DNA of 64,000 nucleotides, taken from contig JBBRLP010000013.1 in assembly GCA_038231295.1 (NCBI GenBank), forward strand, positions 4,950-68,949. The letters are read 5' to 3'. Both the position numbers and the translations under genes were made by a program. The notes under the pieces were generated by a model. It was given only the letters and a program-made list of their open reading frames with translations, did no database searches and was not told where the DNA came from. This DNA is from JANXLO01 sp038231295. GTDB taxonomy: Bacteria > Armatimonadota > Chthonomonadetes > Chthonomonadales > Chthonomonadaceae. This document shows positions 9,312 to 15,937 of this stretch, one piece after another. Positions within the stretch are counted from its first letter, which is position 1. Every line of letters starts with the position of its first letter.

Positions 9312-9749
9312 ATGGGCTGGAAAACCGACTGGCTCTACGTATGTATTTTTCAGGTGGTCAAAGATATCTGGGCAACTGCCCAGCGCGAAGCAGAAAAAGT
9401 ACCTGCTTTGATGGGAAACGCACCGGAACATTTGTTAATCCTGGAATGCGAGGGCGTCCGATGGGAGTATCCTTTTTGCCAACCGCCTATAATGCGTGCA
9501 TGGGTCTATGACGGCGTCGAAATACAAGAGCGATTTTCCGCCGGAGAACTCTATCCACAGCACAACATCGTTCACGGCGCTTTCTATACACAGGGTTCCT
9601 TTCAGTTCCATATTAGCGCAGATCGAAAACGCATCGCGATTACGTATGTACTTGGACCACGATACGGGCGCGGCTACATACTGAAACCGCAAGGACAGGG
9701 CAAGAGAGGCAGACTGGTTCCGGCGGGCGGCACTGGGTGGATTTCATAG
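9312..9749 (+). CDS. Hypothetical protein
   Basis: 145 aa, starting MGWKTDWLYVCIFQVVKDIW after a good ribosome site (aggggg at 9300-9305). Tryptophan and aromatic residues are frequent, and the C-terminus (YGRGYILKPQGQGKRGRLVPAGG) is basic and glycine-rich. No domain is recognised and no signal peptide is evident. It opens a lower-GC accessory stretch that holds the toxin-antitoxin pair and another orphan gene. Confidence 0.55.
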   Translation: MGWKTDWLYVCIFQVVKDIWATAQREAEKVPALMGNAPEHLLILECEGVRWEYPFCQPPIMRAWVYDGVEIQERFSAGELYPQHNIVHGAFYTQGSFQFHISADRKRIAITYVLGPRYGRGYILKPQGQGKRGRLVPAGGTGWIS

Positions 9750-9836
9750 GGGGGTGCGAATAGAAACCTGTCTCGTGGGCAATAGTTGCCGAATTTCGCC
9801 ATTTCCGATACAATAGCGGTGAGGAGAATTGAGGCC

Positions 9837-10130
9837 ATGGCAACGCTTAACATATCGTTGACGCCGGAATTGGCGTCACTTATCAACGAGAAGGTTTCCA
9901 GTGGAATGTATCCTTCTGCAAGTGACGTCGTAGGGGAGGGCTTACGGCTGCTCAAAGAGCAAGATGAGATGCGCCATGTGCGTTTTCAGGAACTACGAAG
10001 AGAGATCGCCAGTGGTATAGATCAACTTGCACGAGGGGAGGCGAAAGTGTTTGCTTCCAGTGAAGAGTTGGCAGAGCATATAGAAGGCGAAGGCAGAAAA
10101 CTTCTCGCGGCAAGGCAGACGCCCAGGTGA
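9837..10130 (+). CDS. ParD-like type II antitoxin
   Basis: 97 aa from the ATG at 9837 (gaggag at 9821 and gagg at 9831 lie upstream). It begins MATLNISLTPELASLINEKVSSGMYPSASDVVGEGLRLL, the ribbon-helix-helix pattern of CC2985/ParD antitoxins, which bind the operator and neutralise ParE. The C-terminal half is charged (DEMRHVRFQELRREIASGID, EGRKLLAARQ) as expected for the toxin-binding tail. It overlaps the toxin frame by 4 bp (GTGA), the usual arrangement. The toxin frame carries a stop, so this antitoxin may be without a live partner. Confidence 0.8.
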   Translation: MATLNISLTPELASLINEKVSSGMYPSASDVVGEGLRLLKEQDEMRHVRFQELRREIASGIDQLARGEAKVFASSEELAEHIEGEGRKLLAARQTPR

Positions 10131-10444
10131 CACGCAGGCTTCTCGTTTCGACGGATGCAGAGACTGACCTTCTCTTGATATGGGTGTATCATGCGGAAAA
10201 GAGCGAACGGGCTGGAAGGCGTATTCGCATGGAGATTGACTAAAATATAAATCTGCTGTTGCAGTTCCCGATGGCTGGACGCATCCGCGAGGAGCTACAG
10301 ACAGGTTTAAGGAGTCTGCCGAGAGAGGATTACGTCATCTTCTATCGGGCGAATGACGATACTGTTGAAATTGTGCGGGTACTTCATGGCGCACAAGATA
10401 TAGCAGGAGCGTTCTCACCGCAAGATGACCGCTACGAGGAGTAA
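10127..10444 (+). pseudogene. ParE-like toxin interrupted by an in-frame TAA
   Basis: Reading from the GTG at 10127 gives VTRRLLVSTDAETDLLLIWV, then YHAEKSERAGRRIRMEID, then TAA at 10241-10243. The same frame continues with LLLQFPMAGRIREELQTGLR, then SLPREDYVIFYRANDD and EIVRVLHGAQDIAG to the stop at 10442. Both halves fit one ParE/RelE-fold toxin of ~105 aa (GR..eL..GlRs...Y.IFYR...d.veIvRVLHG..D). A single base change at the TAA would restore it. The family inhibits gyrase. It is either truly inactivated or a sequencing error. The distal part alone lacks the N-terminal helices. Confidence 0.75.
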
Positions 10445-10568
10445 CGGTCAACGTCTGTCGAGGACGCGACGGTATCCTCGTTAAGGATGCACCAGGCGCG
10501 TTTGCTCTCTCTGGCAGTCGAGCAAAGTAAAAGTTCCACCTCGTCATAAAAGTCAGAAAAATCCAAAT

Positions 10569-10604
10569 GTTAAGGGAACGTTAAGGAGCCTGCAAGTGTA
10601 TAAT
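10569..10604 (+). promoter_or_regulatory. Promoter with 11-bp-spaced direct repeats (OmpR/PhoB-type box)
   Basis: GTTAAGG occurs at 10569-10575 and again at 10580-10586, an exact 11-bp period. A perfect TATAAT -10 element is at 10599-10604, 12 bases after the second repeat, and there is no -35 hexamer. This is the geometry of promoters where an OmpR/PhoB-family response regulator replaces the -35 contact. The regulated gene would be the 81-aa ORF at 10687. Confidence 0.5.
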
Positions 10605-10686
10605 AGAAAGGACGAGGACAATTCCCACACTTTGGGCTTTTTGCGGTCTTCTGTGAGTCTAAAGCAGGCGGGGGAGGAGAGGGAGG

Positions 10687-10932
10687 ATGGAAATGGAAGA
10701 GATTCGCAACAGTTATAAAATCAAGTCCGGGGATATTCTGCGGCTTCGCGAGAGCAATCCTTACTGTAAGTCCGGCAAATACGCCGTTCTCTCCCTTGAC
10801 GACACTGTCTGCCTCGCCCGCACGAAAAAGCATCACGGCGACCGCGTCATCTCTAACGATTTCGTCTACCTGACGATCACCGATCTCGGCATCTTCAAAC
10901 GCACTAAACACCGCATACAGCCGTTCCTGTAG
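10687..10932 (+). CDS. Small hypothetical protein
   Basis: 81 aa, preceded by a strong ribosome site (ggaggagagggagg, 10673-10686). It starts MEMEEIRNSYKIKSGDILRL; a second ATG lies two codons in. The sequence is basic with short beta-like segments (GKYAVLSLDDTVCLARTKKHH) and could be a small SH3-like or RNA/DNA-associated fold, but no family is recognised. It has its own promoter with direct repeats and a terminator hairpin at 10974. Confidence 0.6.
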   Translation: MEMEEIRNSYKIKSGDILRLRESNPYCKSGKYAVLSLDDTVCLARTKKHHGDRVISNDFVYLTITDLGIFKRTKHRIQPFL

Positions 10933-10973
10933 GATCAACGATAGGATGTTGTCAGAAACCGAGTTTAGAGAAC

Positions 10974-11002
10974 GCCGCCTCGCATATTGAATGCGAGGCG
11001 GC
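10974..11002. terminator. 12-bp hairpin between convergent genes
   Basis: The arms gccgcctcgcat (10974-10985) and atgcgaggcggc (10991-11002) pair perfectly around attga. It sits between the 3' ends of the + gene at 10687 and the - gene at 11032, so it may serve both directions. Confidence 0.65.
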
Positions 11003-11031
11003 TTGCTGTCACGGGCATCTATCGCCTGGGA

Positions 11032-11928
11032 TCACAGGCTATTTCGAAGGAGATGCAGGAAGGCTTTGAGGGCGGCGGTAAGGTATTTGTCGTTGCGGTG
11101 GAGGGCGGCGATGCGGCGGTGGCTGTTGGGTTCGTCGGCGAGGGGGAGCGCTATGAGACGGCCCGCCTCGACTTCGGCGGAGACGGAGACGAGCGGCAGG
11201 AGAGAGATGCCAAGCCGCGCTTCGATCATCTTCTTAATCGCCTCGACGCTATCCAGTTCCATCGTGATACGCTCCACCACGCCTGCGGCGGCGAGCAGGC
11301 GGTCTACATAGGTTCGCAGGTTTGTGCCTGCCTCCATCAGGATGAGAGGACTTCCGGCAAGTTCTGTGGCGTGGACGCCCGTATTGTTTTGCGCCTTCTC
11401 TGCCAGCGGGTGATCGGGATAGACGACGATACTGGTTCCGTACTCGGAAAGCGGAAGCACGATCAGGCTCGGAGCCTCCTCGACTCCTGTGGCAAGGCCG
11501 ATGTCCACTTCGTTCGTCAGCACCATCTCGACCACTCTTGCGGACACCCCCGTATGGACACTCAGCTCGACTCCGGGGAACTCCTCGCGAAAACGGCGCA
11601 ATAGCGGCGGCAGCAGATAGGTGGCGGTCGTGCTGTTCGCGCCGATAGCGAGACGGCCTGCCGTCCCCATCACGACATCACCGACCGCCCGTTCCGCCTC
11701 TCTGCTGAGACGCAGCATCTCCGTCGCGTAACGGTAGAGGGTTATGCCTGCCGCCGTCAGCTCCACCGTGCGGCCTAGACGGTCGAAAAGGCGTGTCTTC
11801 AGTTCGCTTTCGAGCGCCGCGATCTGGCGTGTCACCGCCGGTTGTGTCAGATAGAGGAGTTCCGCCGCCTGCGTAAAACTCTTCTGCTCCGCTGCCCGCA
11901 CGAACGTCTCCAACTGCCGTAACTCCAT
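11032..11928 (-). CDS. LysR-family transcriptional regulator
   Basis: 298 aa from the ATG at 11928 (MELRQLETFVRAAEQKSFTQ), supported by gggagg just upstream; the frame is open to 11955. Residues 1-60 are the LysR winged helix-turn-helix (TQAAELLYLTQPAVTRQIAALE). Residues ~90-290 form the periplasmic-binding-like effector domain (GRLAIGANSTTATYLLPPLLRRF). The gene is divergent from aconitase with 124 bp between starts, and an inverted repeat with T-N11-A character lies in that gap. It is therefore likely to control acnA and itself. Members of this group (CysB/CbbR/CysL-like) sense small metabolites; the effector here is not determinable. Confidence 0.9.
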   Translation of the reverse strand: MELRQLETFVRAAEQKSFTQAAELLYLTQPAVTRQIAALESELKTRLFDRLGRTVELTAAGITLYRYATEMLRLSREAERAVGDVVMGTAGRLAIGANSTTATYLLPPLLRRFREEFPGVELSVHTGVSARVVEMVLTNEVDIGLATGVEEAPSLIVLPLSEYGTSIVVYPDHPLAEKAQNNTGVHATELAGSPLILMEAGTNLRTYVDRLLAAAGVVERITMELDSVEAIKKMIEARLGISLLPLVSVSAEVEAGRLIALPLADEPNSHRRIAALHRNDKYLTAALKAFLHLLRNSL

Positions 11929-11962
11929 CCCATTCCTCCCATACGCGGAACGCATGAAAACG

Positions 11963-12007
11963 ATGCGAATTATTCATTTGCATCATACCTGCTTCCGGCG
12001 GTATTAT
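11963..12007 (+). promoter_or_regulatory. acnA promoter overlapping a LysR-type inverted repeat
   Basis: The inverted repeat ATGCGAAT (11963-11970) - tattc - ATTTGCAT (11976-11983) has one mismatch and contains a T-N11-A core. A -35 TTGCAT (11978-11983) overlaps its right arm and an 18-bp spacer leads to a -10 TATTAT (12002-12007). A regulator bound here would touch the acnA -35 directly. Confidence 0.6.
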
Positions 12008-12052
12008 AGAAGTGGTTAACGCATCCACCCCTCTATGAAGGAGAGCAACAAC

Positions 12053-14920
12053 ATGGCAGAGCCGCATAATCTCTTCAACACCCTCCAGTCTTTTCAGTAC
12101 GATGGCGGGAAGACGAGCCGGTACTATTCCCTACCGCAGTTGGAGGCTGAGGGCATCGGCCCCATTTCGAAGCTTCCGGTCAGTATCCGCATCGTGCTCG
12201 AGTCCGTTCTGCGGAACGTGGACGGCAAGCGCGTCGCCGAGAAGGACGTTCGCGCCCTCTCCAACTGGCAGCCGAACGCAGAGCGCACGGAGGAGATTCC
12301 CTTCGTCGTCGCCCGCATTGTTTTGCAGGACTTCACCGGGGTTCCGCTGCTCGTAGACCTCGCGGCGATGCGCTCCACCGTCTCCCGCCTCGGCAAAGAC
12401 CCCGGCATTATCGAGCCGCTCGTTCCGGTAGACCTCGTGATTGACCACTCCGTACAGGTGGACTTCTCCGGCATTCCCGACGCGTTGCAACGCAACATGG
12501 CGATGGAATTCGAGCGGAATCAGGCGCGGTATCAGTTCCTGAAGTGGGGCACGCAGGCGTTCAACGGCTTTGGCGTCGTGCCGCCCGGCATCGGCATCGT
12601 GCATCAGGTCAACCTGGAGTATCTGGCGAAGGGCGTTCTGCACAAAGACGGCGTCACCTACCCGGACACGCTCGTCGGCACGGACTCGCACACGACGATG
12701 ATTAACGGATTGGGAATTGTCGGCTGGGGCGTGGGCGGCATCGAGGCGGAGGCGGGGATGCTCGGTCAGCCGGTCTACTTCCTGACGCCGGACGTGGTCG
12801 GCGTCAACCTGACGGGGGCGCTCAAGGCCGGGGTCACCGCAACCGACCTGGTGCTGACCATCACGGAGATGCTGCGGAAGGCAAAAGTCGTCGGCAAGTT
12901 CGTCGAGTTCCACGGCGAAGGCGCGGCCTCCCTCTCCCTCACCGACCGGGGTACGATTGCAAACATGGCCCCCGAATACGGCGCGACGATGGGCTTCTTC
13001 CCGGTGGACGAGGAGTCCTGCCGCTACCTCACCGCCACGGGACGCACCGCCGAACAGGTGGATGCCTACCGACAGTATTTCAAAGCGCAGGGTCTCTTCG
13101 GAATGCCGAAAGCGGGCGAGATCGTCTACAGTCAGTTGCTGGAACTTGACCTCGCGACGGTTGTCCCAAGCGTCGCCGGGCCGAAACGCCCGCAGGACCG
13201 CATCGAACTGACGGATGTAAAGACCAAGTTCCTCGATCTGCTCTCCAAGCCTCTCGCGGAGAGCGGCTACAACAAGGCGGCGGATTCCGTAACCGAGAAA
13301 TTCTTTGTGCGAGCGGGCAACGGCAGCACGATTCCTCTCTCCGGTGGCGGCAACCAGAACAGTGCGACCGTCCCGACCGCCGTCGGCGCTCATCTCTCCA
13401 ATCATGACACCAACACCGATACCGAAGTCGAGATGATGAATAATCGCCCGACGCAGGACCCGACGACCGGCGCGTTCGCAGACGGTAGCCTGAATCTGCA
13501 TCATGGCGATGTCGTGATTGCCGCTATCACAAGTTGCACCAACACCTCGAACCCGAGCGTCATGCTGGCGGCGGGGCTGGTCGCGAAGAAGGCGGTGGAG
13601 AAAGGGCTGACGGTTCGCCCGTATGTCAAGACCTCGCTGGCTCCCGGTTCCCGCGTCGTGACGGAGTACCTGAACAAGACGGGCCTCCAGACCTATCTCG
13701 ACCAGCTCGGATTCCAGACCGTCGGCTACGGCTGCACCACCTGTATCGGCAACTCTGGCCCGCTGGAGCCGCATCTGGAAGAGGTCGTGACGAAGAACGA
13801 TCTGGTGGTCGCGAGCGTCCTCTCCGGCAACCGCAACTTCGAGGCGCGTGTCCACCAGAATGTGAAGGCTAACTTCCTGATGAGTCCGCCACTCGTGGTG
13901 GCGTTCGCGCTGGCGGGTCATGTGGACATTGATATGGCGACCGAACCGCTCGGCACGGGCAAGGACGGCGCTCCGGTCTATCTGAAAGACATCTGGCCCT
14001 CGACTGCGGAGATCGGAGAGGCATTGCAGGCCGCGAACGACCCGGAAACCTACCGCAGCCTCTACCGGGATTTCGCCGAGCAGAACCCGCTCTGGCAGCA
14101 GGTTCCGAGCAGCGTCGGCAAAGTCTACGAGTGGGACGCCTCCTCGACCTATATTCAGGAGCCGCCTTACTTCGACGACTTCGGCATGGAGGCGAACACA
14201 GCGACGGACATCACCGGGGCGCGTCCGCTGGCGATCTTCGGCGACTCCGTCACTACCGATCATATCAGCCCGGCAGGGGCTATCAAGCCCTCTTCCCCTG
14301 CTGGTCGCTACCTTCAGGAGCAGGGCGTCACAGTGGAGGATTTCAACTCCTACGGTTCACGGCGCGGCAACGACCGAATCATGATGCGCGGCACCTTCGC
14401 GAATGTCCGTATCAAGAACCTGATGGTTCCCGGCGTCGAGGGCGGCGTCACGATCCAGCAGCCGGAAGGCACACAGACCAGCATCTACGACGCCAGCATC
14501 GTCTACCAGGCGGCGGACGTCCCGCTCGTCATCTTCGCGGGCCAGGAGTACGGCACGGGCAGCAGCCGCGACTGGGCCGCAAAAGGAACTCGTCTGCTGG
14601 GTGTCAAGGCGGTCGTCGCGCAGTCCTTCGAGCGCATCCACCGCAGTAATCTCGTCGGTATGGGTGTCCTGCCTCTCCAGTTCAAGGACGGTGACAACGC
14701 CGCCTCCCTGCTGCTCGACGGCACCGAGACCTTCGACCTGACCGGCCTCGCGGCGGGCCTCAAGCCCCGTCAGGACGCGACGCTCACCATCCATCGCGCC
14801 AACGGCGAGACCCAGACCGTTGCCCTCACCCTCCGCATAGACACTCCCATCGAGGTGGACTACTTCCTCCACGGCGGCATCCTCCCCTACGTCCTCCGCC
14901 AGTTGGTCGCCCAGGCGTAG
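12053..14920 (+). CDS. acnA: Aconitate hydratase (AcnA type)
   Basis: 955 aa from the ATG at 12053, which has aaggagag (12037-12044) upstream; the in-frame ATG at 12035 lies on that ribosome site. The enzyme interconverts citrate and isocitrate in the TCA cycle using a [4Fe-4S] cluster. Cluster ligands are visible in TSCTNTSNPS and GYGCTTCIGNSG. Other family blocks are present: VGTDSHTTMINGLGIVGWGVGG and, in the swivelling domain, GSSRDWAAKGTRLLGVKAVV. The length is slightly above E. coli AcnA (891 aa) because of an insert around residues 430-470. It stands alone, divergent from a LysR gene, and ends at a hairpin. Confidence 0.96.
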   Translation: MAEPHNLFNTLQSFQYDGGKTSRYYSLPQLEAEGIGPISKLPVSIRIVLESVLRNVDGKRVAEKDVRALSNWQPNAERTEEIPFVVARIVLQDFTGVPLLVDLAAMRSTVSRLGKDPGIIEPLVPVDLVIDHSVQVDFSGIPDALQRNMAMEFERNQARYQFLKWGTQAFNGFGVVPPGIGIVHQVNLEYLAKGVLHKDGVTYPDTLVGTDSHTTMINGLGIVGWGVGGIEAEAGMLGQPVYFLTPDVVGVNLTGALKAGVTATDLVLTITEMLRKAKVVGKFVEFHGEGAASLSLTDRGTIANMAPEYGATMGFFPVDEESCRYLTATGRTAEQVDAYRQYFKAQGLFGMPKAGEIVYSQLLELDLATVVPSVAGPKRPQDRIELTDVKTKFLDLLSKPLAESGYNKAADSVTEKFFVRAGNGSTIPLSGGGNQNSATVPTAVGAHLSNHDTNTDTEVEMMNNRPTQDPTTGAFADGSLNLHHGDVVIAAITSCTNTSNPSVMLAAGLVAKKAVEKGLTVRPYVKTSLAPGSRVVTEYLNKTGLQTYLDQLGFQTVGYGCTTCIGNSGPLEPHLEEVVTKNDLVVASVLSGNRNFEARVHQNVKANFLMSPPLVVAFALAGHVDIDMATEPLGTGKDGAPVYLKDIWPSTAEIGEALQAANDPETYRSLYRDFAEQNPLWQQVPSSVGKVYEWDASSTYIQEPPYFDDFGMEANTATDITGARPLAIFGDSVTTDHISPAGAIKPSSPAGRYLQEQGVTVEDFNSYGSRRGNDRIMMRGTFANVRIKNLMVPGVEGGVTIQQPEGTQTSIYDASIVYQAADVPLVIFAGQEYGTGSSRDWAAKGTRLLGVKAVVAQSFERIHRSNLVGMGVLPLQFKDGDNAASLLLDGTETFDLTGLAAGLKPRQDATLTIHRANGETQTVALTLRIDTPIEVDYFLHGGILPYVLRQLVAQA

Positions 14921-14940
14921 TACCTACAACCGAACTACCG

Positions 14941-14966
14941 GACACTCTGCTCGTGAGCAGAGTGTC
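14941..14966 (+). terminator. Terminator-like hairpin after acnA
   Basis: The arms gacactctgctc (14941-14952) and gagcagagtgtc (14955-14966) are perfectly complementary. It lies 20 bases after the aconitase stop. The following bases are G/T-rich (tgggggtttgg), so termination may be imperfect. Confidence 0.6.
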
Positions 14967-15000
14967 TGGGGGTTTGGAAGGGGAAACCTCAGTATGTTTG

Positions 15001-15057
15001 CCGGGGGTTGAAAACCCCCGTCATTAAAGTGCAAACGTCTTGCAGACGGAAATGCGG
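15001..15057 (+). repeat. REP family 1, copy b (left end of the transposase element)
   Basis: Identical over 57 bp to the reverse complement of 15570-15626. Contains hairpin 1, the spacer tcattaaagtgcaaa and hairpin 2. Confidence 0.9.
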
Positions 15058-15084
15058 ATTTCGGAGTGCGTGAGCTTCCATTTC

Positions 15085-15495
15085 TTACTCATCGCCACAC
15101 TCCTCCCAATAACGATGTAGGTTGCCTGTCTGGTGATGCTCTTTTTGATTTTGTATGTATGTTCGCACTTTGGGGAGATGGGCAGGCGTGATGGTCGCCG
15201 CAAAGTAGCCGTCCTGCCAACGAAAATGGTGTGCGTGATAGGTCATGTCATTGAGCATCGAAGAGGACGCGCCCTTAATCTTCTTCATCAATTCCGAGAG
15301 GTCAAACTTCGGTCCGCTTTTCAGTAAGAGATGCACATGATCCTTAGTGCCGTTCAGTTCCAGAACTTCCTGCCCTTCCGCCTGTGTCAGCGCTACAATG
15401 ATCTTGTAGACCGCCGCCTCTCGTTCTTCCGTCAGAAAAGGCTGGCGGTTTTTGGTCGCCCAGACGATATGAAAATAGAGGTCCCATCGGCTCAT
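15085..15495 (-). CDS. IS200/REP-associated Y1 (HUH) transposase
   Basis: 136 aa, MSRWDLYFHIVWATKNRQPF at the start. The HUH metal-binding motif is HVHLLL (in TKDHVHLLLKSG) and the catalytic tyrosine is in VRTYIQNQKEHHQTG, with the conserved QNQKEHH following. The length is typical of TnpA/RAYT proteins, which cut and rejoin single-stranded DNA at hairpins as dimers. It appears intact. It is flanked by the perfect inverted REPs described here, so the repeats are its likely substrate. No TnpB partner is present. Confidence 0.93.
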   Translation of the reverse strand: MSRWDLYFHIVWATKNRQPFLTEEREAAVYKIIVALTQAEGQEVLELNGTKDHVHLLLKSGPKFDLSELMKKIKGASSSMLNDMTYHAHHFRWQDGYFAATITPAHLPKVRTYIQNQKEHHQTGNLHRYWEECGDE

Positions 15496-15569
15496 AGGGT
15501 CTCCTGCTTGATCGGCTGATAATTCCTCTACCTCTCACCAGAACGTGCAATCTCTGCATACTCCGAAAC

Positions 15570-15626
15570 CCGCATTTCCGTCTGCAAGACGTTTGCACTT
15601 TAATGACGGGGGTTTTCAACCCCCGG
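15570..15626 (-). repeat. REP family 1, copy c (right end of the transposase element)
   Basis: Exact inverted copy of 15001-15057, ending in the hairpin ggttttcaaccccc. Immediately right, 15636-15660 repeats part of hairpin 1. Confidence 0.9.
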
Positions 15627-15696
15627 ACACCACCCTACCAGGGTTTTCAACCCCCGGTGAACCCCTGGGAGGCACCCCGGAAAACTGGTGCGTTCG

Positions 15697-15921
15697 CTAT
15701 TTCTTCGGCAGCGAACGAATATCAGTCAGCGGAATGATGTTGGGACGGGCAGATGCGGACGTCTTGGAGGGGGCTTTGTCGGCGAAGGCGCATTTGCCGC
15801 AGCCGGGGCAGCCTTCGCTCTTGTTGCTGAAGAAGCTGCGGGCGGAGGCGACGAGATTGCGGCCGAGGTAGACGGCGGCAACGGCGACGATGAGCAGAGC
15901 GATCAGTTGTTGTGCAGACAT
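15697..15921 (-). CDS. FeoB-associated Cys-rich membrane protein
   Basis: 74 aa. It has one N-terminal membrane segment (QLIALLIVAVAAVYLGRNLV) followed by a short cysteine motif, CPGCGKCAF. This is the pattern of the small proteins encoded right after feoB (FeoB_associated family), thought to assist Fe2+ uptake at the membrane. It lies 16 bp downstream of feoB on the same strand, so it closes the feo operon. A Lys-rich tail follows. Confidence 0.85.
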   Translation of the reverse strand: MSAQQLIALLIVAVAAVYLGRNLVASARSFFSNKSEGCPGCGKCAFADKAPSKTSASARPNIIPLTDIRSLPKK

Positions 15922-15937
15922 GGGTAGCGGCTCCTTT

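Larger units (their letters stand above)
15001..15626 (-). mobile_element. REP-type element: Y1 transposase between 57-bp inverted repeats
   Basis: The left end (15001-15057) and right end (15570-15626) are exact reverse complements over 57 bp; similarity continues inward ~12 bp with two mismatches. Each end contains two hairpins: cgggggtt-gaa-aacccccg and cgtct-tgc-agacg. Between them, on the minus strand, is an IS200/RAYT-like transposase gene. This is the structure described for REP-associated tyrosine transposases (REPtrons), where the HUH enzyme acts on flanking REPs. Four further copies of the end sequence occur in the window without the gene. A partial extra hairpin copy lies at ~15636-15660. 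Confidence 0.88.

Noticed and set aside
12131..14263. 710-aa open frame antisense to acnA
   Set aside because: It mirrors the codon bias of the GC-rich aconitase gene, has no family features and no ribosome site.
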